A DNA stretch of 64,000 bases, taken from contig NC_064040.1 in NCBI RefSeq assembly GCF_932526225.1, forward strand, positions 15,991,994 through 16,055,993, written 5' to 3'. Below are positions 59,264-64,000 of this stretch, one piece after another. How positions within the stretch are numbered: position 1 is the first letter of the stretch; each line of letters starts with the position of its first letter. Both the position numbers and the translations under genes were made by a program. This DNA is from Nematostella vectensis. Lineage: Eukaryota; Cnidaria; Anthozoa; Actiniaria; Edwardsiidae. Under the pieces are notes generated by a model. It made no database searches and was not told the DNA's origin. It saw only the letters and a program-made list of their open reading frames with translations.

Positions 59264-62200
59264 ATGGCGGCCACGAATTTTCTTGGCTCCGTCGCTATCC
59301 TACTGGTATCGCTTGTAATTCTTTCAAATCTCAACAATACCTCTGAAATCTTATCAAGAAACACCTCTGAGTTCAATTTGTCTGGATGGATCAGCAAATA
59401 CAAGTTACTGCTGATCGGTAGCGAAAGTTTTCTTACTTCTACTCGATCGTCAAGATCCGCCATCTTGAATCCTTATGATGTTCATCCTGGTCTACCAAGG
59501 CTCATCTGTAATCTGTTGCTGCTGAGTGGTAATATATCGCTTAACCCTGGTCCAAACTGGAAATTTCCCTGTGGCATATGTGCGAAACCTGTCAAATCCA
59601 ACCAAAGAGGCATCCAATGTGACTCGTGTGACCTGTGGTTTCATTCGTCATGCTGCCAAATTGGTAATTCAACCTATAACTCCTTGGCTAATTCCTCTTG
59701 TACATGGATCTGTCCATGTTGTGGCTCATCTAACTTTTCAAGTGGATCAATCTTCACCTCATCATCCAACTCCATAAGTATTAGCAACTCATTCACTATT
59801 CTATCAACTAATCATGATGAACCATCAAATTCACGTTCTACGCATAGTCTTTATAGTCCTCTTCCTGTCACATCTACCCCGGTTAAACGCTTCAGGAAAA
59901 TCACTAGACTCAATTGTATTGAAATCAATTGTGACAGCATAAAGAGCTCTGAACGTGCAGCAGTTTTTGCCAGCCATGTTAGTATGTATAATCCTGATGT
60001 TATTTTTGGGTGTGAATCCAAACTCAGCCCAGAAGATCCAACATACTCGTCCTTTCCACCAGACTACACAGTATATCGTAAAGATCGATTGGATTCAGGT
60101 GGTGGAGGTGTGTTTATTGCCATCAAGCACGACATCCCATCATTTGCATCACCGAACCACACTATTGACTCTGGAGACGAAGATGAATCATTATGCGTTT
60201 CTGTAAAGCTCGCCAAACAAAAGGAACTCTATCTGTGTTCTTTCTACAAACCTCCCAAGGCTACTACATCACGTATCGACTACCTTTCACATGCTGTTCT
60301 CAAAATTTTCGACAAGAATAAAAAATCTCACCCTAACATTGTTATTGCTGGCGATTTTAACTGTGGAGACATAAACTGGAACTCTGACCCTCCTTCAATC
60401 ACTAACCATGCGTCGGCACCCATGATGAATTACCTACTGGATTTTATCAGCAATAACGCTCTTACTCAACACGTCCTACATCCCACACGCCCAGCTTCTC
60501 TTAATACTTTGGATCTGGTGTTATCGTCATCTCCTGCTCTAGTATCCGATGTCAGAATCCTCCCAGGTATGAGTGACCACGATATTGTGTCTTTTTCTAT
60601 CACCTGTAAGCCTCCAAGGCTAACAAGTCCCCCCCACAAAGTTTATATGTACGATAAAATGGATGTCGAGGGTCTCCATCGTGATGCTATGACCTTGGCT
60701 AGTGAGTTCTTCTCTTCATGTGAGTCTAGGTCAGTGGAGTCAAATTGGTCGCATTTCAAGAACGGTCTCTTATCTGCTGTTGAAAAACATGTTCCTTCCA
60801 AACTGACCAAGTCGAAACTTTCTTTACCTTGGATGTCACCAACCATTAAACGCCTTATGAGGAAACGAGATTCTCTCCTCCTTAGAGCTAAACGTAGTAA
60901 CAACAAAAGCTCAGAAGTATGGCGTGCTTACCGTCAACAGAGGAACAAAGTCGTCAAGGCTCTCAAGGTTGCACATAACAACTATTTGAATGACGTGATA
61001 GGCGAAAGTTTGCAATCAGATCCCAAGAAATTTTGGAGATATGTTAAACGCTCAAGATCAGAAAATGTAGGCATTCCAACTCTCCATAAGGATAACATGC
61101 TTTTTATATCAGATGCAGATAAAGCTGAGGCTCTTAACCATCATTTCCAGAGCGTTTTCACTAGTGATAATGGTCAACTTCCGGATCTGTCGACTTCTAG
61201 TTACCCTACAATTAAAGATATTATCTTTACCGAGCCTGGCATTCGTAAGCAGCTTGAAAGTCTCAATCCATCTAAGTCTGTTGGACCGGATGGTCTTTCT
61301 CCAAGAATCCTCCGTGATCTATCATCTGAGATCTCAAATGTGCTCACGTTTATCTTCCAGCAAAGTTTTGACTCAGGTATTTTGCCTGAAGACTGGTTAA
61401 AAGCTTTGGTAGTCCCTGTCTTCAAAAAATCCAGCAAGGACAACCCTGAGAACTACCGTCCCATATCCCTGACTTGTATATGCTGTAAAGTTATGGAACA
61501 TGTAGTGCTAAGCCATCTGAACAGTCACACTGCTATGAACAACATCTTATCTGATTTGCAACACGGTTTTCGTTCTGGTTTTTCTTGTGAGACGCAGCTT
61601 GTTCTTACTACTTATGACTGGGCTACTTCTCTTAATAATCAAGGCCAGGTTGATGCTTTATTACTCGACTTCAGTAAAGCCTTTGATAAAGTCTCGCATT
61701 CCAAACTTTTGTATAAGCTCCGTAGTTATGGTATCTGCGGTAAGACTTGCCAATGGATCACTAGTTTCTTATCTGTTAGAACACAATTTGTCTCTGTGAA
61801 TGGTACCCACTCCAGCTGTACTCCAGTGACCTCAGGCGTTCCTCAAGGTTCTGTGTTGGGTCCGGCGCTCTTCCTCTTGTTCATCAACGACATTACTCTC
61901 TGCACCAGGTCTCACCTACGTTTATTTGCTGATGATACTGTAGTCTATCGCAATATCAGGTCTGCAGATGATCATCAAGTGCTCCAGCAAGACCTGGATA
62001 ACTTAACTAAATGGTCAAATGATTGGCAAATGGAATTCAACGTGTCTAAGTGTCATCTGCTTTCTATCACAAACAAGCGCAAACCATCCTTGCATACTTA
62101 CTCCATCAACAATAAGTCTCTATCCAAAGTTGCAGAGCAAGATTACCTTGGAGTACGCTGTTCCTCCAATCTTCGCTGGGGCCCCCACGCATCTAAAATC

Positions 62201-62761
62201 TCGGATAAGGCAAACAAAGTTCTTGGTCTTCTTCGCAGGACTTTGAAACCATGCAGTCAGCTAGTTAAAGAGAGAGCATACTTTACCTTAGTAAGACCTA
62301 TTCTTGAATACGCAGCTCCAGCTTGGAACCCTTATACTGATACCGATGTCAATCGCCTGGAACAAGTGCAAAAGAACGCTGCACGGTTCGTCACCAACAC
62401 ATATGACCCGTATGCAAGTACCACAAAACTTGTTAAAGACCTATCTTGGGACACTCTTGAACAAAGACGTTTAACTAGTCAGGCTATCTTATTTTATAAA
62501 TTTCATAATAGTCTTATATATGCTAAATTACCTGATCTTGTCACGCGATCAACCAGATCCACCAGGCGCAAAGAGCTGTATTATAACCAATTGCAAGCAA
62601 ATACCCTAGCTTTCAACTATTCTTTTTTCGCTAGAGCCATAAGAATCTGGAATTTGCTCCCCAACGACGTCAAATCAATTAATACCCTTGCCAAGTATAA
62701 GGCTGCTGTTCAGCCTGCAGTTAGATCTCTACAAGTACCTAGCTACTTGCGCAGGCTTTAG
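59264..62761 (+). CDS. Endonuclease/reverse transcriptase polyprotein (CR1-like ORF2)
   Basis: 1165 codons, no frameshift or internal stop. The start is the first in-frame ATG after an in-frame stop at 59198; the frame also runs a few codons upstream but without ATG. Domains: hydrophobic segment about residues 8-20; 2A-like LLLLSGNISLNPGP ending at residue 97; PHD-like zinc finger about 103-154 (CxxC, CxxC, H, C, then CPCC); EEP endonuclease about 212-445 with LNC, ESKL, YRKDR, GDFN (near 363), NTLDLVL and SDH (near 437); reverse transcriptase about 640-915 with VGPDG, VVPVFKK, NYRPISL, LDFSKAFDKVSH, GVPQGSVLGP and FADD (888-891); then a CR1/L2-type C-terminal region with YAAPAWNP. Endonuclease nicks target DNA and RT copies the element RNA there. 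Every catalytic motif I can recognise is present, so the enzyme may be active or recently so. Confidence 0.93.
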   Translation: MAATNFLGSVAILLVSLVILSNLNNTSEILSRNTSEFNLSGWISKYKLLLIGSESFLTSTRSSRSAILNPYDVHPGLPRLICNLLLLSGNISLNPGPNWKFPCGICAKPVKSNQRGIQCDSCDLWFHSSCCQIGNSTYNSLANSSCTWICPCCGSSNFSSGSIFTSSSNSISISNSFTILSTNHDEPSNSRSTHSLYSPLPVTSTPVKRFRKITRLNCIEINCDSIKSSERAAVFASHVSMYNPDVIFGCESKLSPEDPTYSSFPPDYTVYRKDRLDSGGGGVFIAIKHDIPSFASPNHTIDSGDEDESLCVSVKLAKQKELYLCSFYKPPKATTSRIDYLSHAVLKIFDKNKKSHPNIVIAGDFNCGDINWNSDPPSITNHASAPMMNYLLDFISNNALTQHVLHPTRPASLNTLDLVLSSSPALVSDVRILPGMSDHDIVSFSITCKPPRLTSPPHKVYMYDKMDVEGLHRDAMTLASEFFSSCESRSVESNWSHFKNGLLSAVEKHVPSKLTKSKLSLPWMSPTIKRLMRKRDSLLLRAKRSNNKSSEVWRAYRQQRNKVVKALKVAHNNYLNDVIGESLQSDPKKFWRYVKRSRSENVGIPTLHKDNMLFISDADKAEALNHHFQSVFTSDNGQLPDLSTSSYPTIKDIIFTEPGIRKQLESLNPSKSVGPDGLSPRILRDLSSEISNVLTFIFQQSFDSGILPEDWLKALVVPVFKKSSKDNPENYRPISLTCICCKVMEHVVLSHLNSHTAMNNILSDLQHGFRSGFSCETQLVLTTYDWATSLNNQGQVDALLLDFSKAFDKVSHSKLLYKLRSYGICGKTCQWITSFLSVRTQFVSVNGTHSSCTPVTSGVPQGSVLGPALFLLFINDITLCTRSHLRLFADDTVVYRNIRSADDHQVLQQDLDNLTKWSNDWQMEFNVSKCHLLSITNKRKPSLHTYSINNKSLSKVAEQDYLGVRCSSNLRWGPHASKISDKANKVLGLLRRTLKPCSQLVKERAYFTLVRPILEYAAPAWNPYTDTDVNRLEQVQKNAARFVTNTYDPYASTTKLVKDLSWDTLEQRRLTSQAILFYKFHNSLIYAKLPDLVTRSTRSTRRKELYYNQLQANTLAFNYSFFARAIRIWNLLPNDVKSINTLAKYKAAVQPAVRSLQVPSYLRRL
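59522..59554 (+). other. 2A-like ribosome-skipping motif (candidate)
   Basis: Encodes LSGNISLNPGP; the NPGP core is at 59543-59554. In viral and retrotransposon 2A sequences the ribosome fails to link the last G and P, giving two proteins from one frame; such motifs are known near the N-terminus of several animal non-LTR retrotransposon ORFs. Here the two conserved acidic positions of DxExNPGP are N and S, so activity is doubtful. If it works, it would release the hydrophobic leader (residues 1-96) from the zinc finger-EN-RT protein. Confidence 0.5.
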
Positions 62762-63398
62762 ATCCCCAACCCATTAGCTGCTTAGTTTGTTTGTTTATTT
62801 ATTATTCATTCATTTATTTATTTATTTAGCTATTTATCTATTTATTATTTATGTATTTAGCTATTTATCTATATCATTTATCTGCAATTAGATTTAAAGT
62901 GCATGTTACTTGTGTTAGCATTTAGATCCTCAATGGTCCTTTCCCCTTGTGGCGTTCTGTGCTTCTGTCTACGCCGGAGTCCTCTGCAATGCTTTGTTGA
63001 AGCGGTTGCGAGTGATTCTGGTGTGGATGGGGGTGTGGAGCGCCGTAGGGGGAAGGGTCCATTAAATATTTCGTTTGTCTGCTTGTTATTCACTACTAAT
63101 TTATTTATTTGTTTATTACCTATTTGTCTCAAGTATCTATCCTGTTTTCTTATTTTATCTATTTACTTATTTATTTATTTATTTACTTATTTATACATTG
63201 ATGTTTGTTTTTGCTACAGTTACTCTTTAATACTCTTTGTATCATAATTATACAATAATTACAATATTTACTTATACAGTTACTCTTTAATACTCTTTGT
63301 ATCATAATTATTCGTTATTATTTGAGCAATACTTATTGTAATTATTTTAGCTCTATATGCCTCCTAGTATTAGCGAAAGCTACTTATAGGAGTAACAA
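62762..63398 (+). other. 3' untranslated region of the retrotransposon
   Basis: No credible ORF. It begins with TTTA/TATT-rich sequence (about 62785-62880), has a GC-richer block at 62935-63060, then more TTTA-rich sequence, and contains a 37-bp direct repeat (63215-63251 and 63275-63311). The GC-rich block is bounded by GGTCCTTTCCCC and an imperfect inverted counterpart, so it may fold. In related elements the 3' UTR is where RT recognises its RNA; that role here is inferred. Confidence 0.7.
63215..63311 (+). repeat. 37-bp direct repeat in the 3' UTR, period 60
   Basis: TACAGTTACTCTTTAATACT and the following 17 bases occur identically at 63215-63251 and 63275-63311, separated by 23 bp of AT-rich sequence. 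A recent tandem duplication inside the element. Confidence 0.95.
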
Positions 63399-63422
63399 AT
63401 CGAAGTATCGAAGTATCGAAGT
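63399..63422 (+). repeat. 3' terminal octamer tail (ATCGAAGT)3
   Basis: Three exact tandem copies of an 8-bp unit directly abut host sequence. Octamer tails are a mark of CR1-clade elements and arise during target-primed reverse transcription. The final G or GT also matches the host GTG, so the junction is ambiguous by up to three bases. Confidence 0.92.
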
Positions 63423-63466
63423 GTCATTTGACGTCATCATATTGTACCCCATAGGCAAAAAAAAAA

Positions 63467-63539
63467 TGTTTCCGCCCAGGCCCGAACTGGGGACCTTCTG
63501 CGTGTTAGGCAGACATGATAACCACTACACTACGGAAAC
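63467..63539 (-). tRNA. tRNA-Val(AAC), T-loop variant
   Basis: First unit right of the retrotransposon. AAC anticodon, stems mostly intact, but the T loop reads TTCGGGC (A58 to G) and C25 is T, leaving a G-T pair. The same variant at 56179 confirms this is the other half of the interrupted block. Confidence 0.7.
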
Positions 63540-63704
63540 TTCACGATTATCTCTCCTATTAAATGTGGTGTCATTTGATGTCATCATATTGTACCCCATC
63601 CTAAAACAAAAAATAACAAAATATTTCCTCCCAAGCTCCCTAATTAAATTCGGTTTTATTCGATGTCATCATATGGATGCACCAACGGCAAAAAATTTAA
63701 ATAA

Positions 63705-63777
63705 TGTTTCCGCCCAGGCTCGAGCAGGGGACATTTTGCGTGTGAGGCAGACGTGATAACCACTACACTACGAAAAC
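63705..63777 (-). tRNA. tRNA-Val(CAC), degenerate
   Basis: CAC anticodon with several stem changes: GCAAA in place of GCAGA in the anticodon stem, GCTCGAGCC in place of GTTCGAGCC in the T arm and GTTTTCG at the 5' end. Equivalent to 56415. Probably a pseudogene. Confidence 0.6.
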
Positions 63778-63856
63778 TTTACGACTTTCTCCCATATTAA
63801 ATGCGGTGTCATTTGACGTCATCATATTGTACACCATCCGCAAAAAAAAAAAATAA

Positions 63857-63929
63857 TGTTTCCGCCCAGGCTGGAACTGGGGACCTTCTGCGTGTTAGGC
63901 AGACGTGATCACCACTACACTACAGACAC
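63857..63929 (-). tRNA. tRNA-Val(AAC), B-box variant
   Basis: AAC anticodon with T loop TTCCAGC, which alters the invariant G57 of the B box, and a changed 5' end (GTGTCTG). Equivalent to 56567. Last complete unit before the window edge. Confidence 0.6.
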
Positions 63930-64000
63930 TTCACGATTTTCTCTCCTAATAAATGCAGTGTCATTTGATGTCATCATATTGTACCCCATCCGCAAAAAAA

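Larger units (their letters stand above)
59250..63423 (+). mobile_element. CR1-type non-LTR retrotransposon inserted in the tRNA array
   Basis: Insertion of 4174 bp whose limits come from comparison with the uninterrupted homologous sequence at 56135/56136: host sequence ends with ATTGCGGTG at 59249 and resumes with TCATTTGACG at 63424. It has one long ORF (zinc finger, endonuclease, reverse transcriptase), a 3' UTR of about 640 bp and a tail of three 8-bp repeats, with no poly-A and no long terminal repeats. A target-site duplication, if any, is at most GTG. CR1-clade elements characteristically end in 8-bp repeats and make little or no duplication. The left edge is only 14 bp before the ATG, so any 5' UTR or first ORF is missing; 5' truncation is common in this class. 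Family placement (CR1 or a relative such as L2, Rex1 or Crack) needs a phylogeny. Confidence 0.93.
63424..64000 (-). repeat. tRNA-Val array continues right of the retrotransposon, 3 tRNA units
   Basis: Aligns with 56136-56710 at an offset of 7288-7290, so it is the interrupted remainder of the unit cut by the insertion. It holds an AAC body at 63467, a truncated unit near 63624, a CAC body at 63705 and an AAC body at 63857, then runs off the window at an A-rich spacer. The array therefore extends past this window. Confidence 0.93.

Noticed and set aside
59209-59463. Minus-strand 84-codon frame across the left retrotransposon junction
   Set aside because: It spans the host/element boundary and overlaps the long coding frame; it is a shadow of that frame.
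62903-63247. 114-codon frame in the retrotransposon 3' UTR
   Set aside because: Low-complexity hydrophobic product from TTTA-rich DNA, no recognisable domain, located after the stop codon of the element.
63322-63756. 144-codon frame across the right retrotransposon junction
   Set aside because: It joins the element tail to antisense tRNA repeats and ends within the array.

Overview
The window is a eukaryotic, most likely animal, nuclear sequence made almost entirely of valine-tRNA genes. From base 1 to 59249, and again from 63424 to the right edge, the minus strand carries a head-to-tail tandem array of 73-bp tRNA-Val units separated by AT-rich spacers of about 80 bp. I counted 339 full-length or near full-length tRNA units by hand, plus about 90 truncated ones, all in one orientation. 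The best copies fold as perfect cloverleaves with anticodons AAC, TAC or CAC. They have intact A and B boxes, a T-run terminator directly after the gene, and a TATA-like octamer about 24 bp upstream. Derived copies carry GAC (Val), AAG or TAA (Leu-type) and TAT (Ile-type) anticodons on the same valine body. Another recurrent class is 72 nt long with a foreign-looking 3' end and a broken T arm.

The array has higher-order structure. Zone A (1-35960) is built from an 8.32-kb super-unit present about three times (1-8320, 8321-18391, 18392-26588), followed by shortened 2.49-kb versions and a more divergent tail. Zone B (35960-59249) has 3.27-kb, 2.73-kb and 0.78-kb tandem duplications and a 9.67-kb segmental copy. 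Small indels, (AT)n length changes and tRNA point mutations tell the copies apart and show the order of some events.

The array is interrupted once, at 59250-63423, by a 4174-bp non-LTR retrotransposon with an uninterrupted 1165-codon ORF: hydrophobic N-terminus, 2A-like NPGP motif, PHD-like zinc finger, apurinic-type endonuclease and reverse transcriptase. It ends in three copies of an 8-bp repeat, as CR1-clade elements do. An uninterrupted copy of the target site at 56135/56136 fixes both ends of the insertion. It landed 31 bp upstream of a tRNA unit, beside the TATA-like box.

The many short plus-strand open frames across the array are antisense readings of tRNA repeats, not genes. The species cannot be fixed from sequence alone. 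The vertebrate-like tRNA-Val body and the PHD-EN-RT CR1-type element fit a metazoan, plausibly a marine invertebrate or basal chordate (inference). Zone boundaries are good to a few tens of bases.
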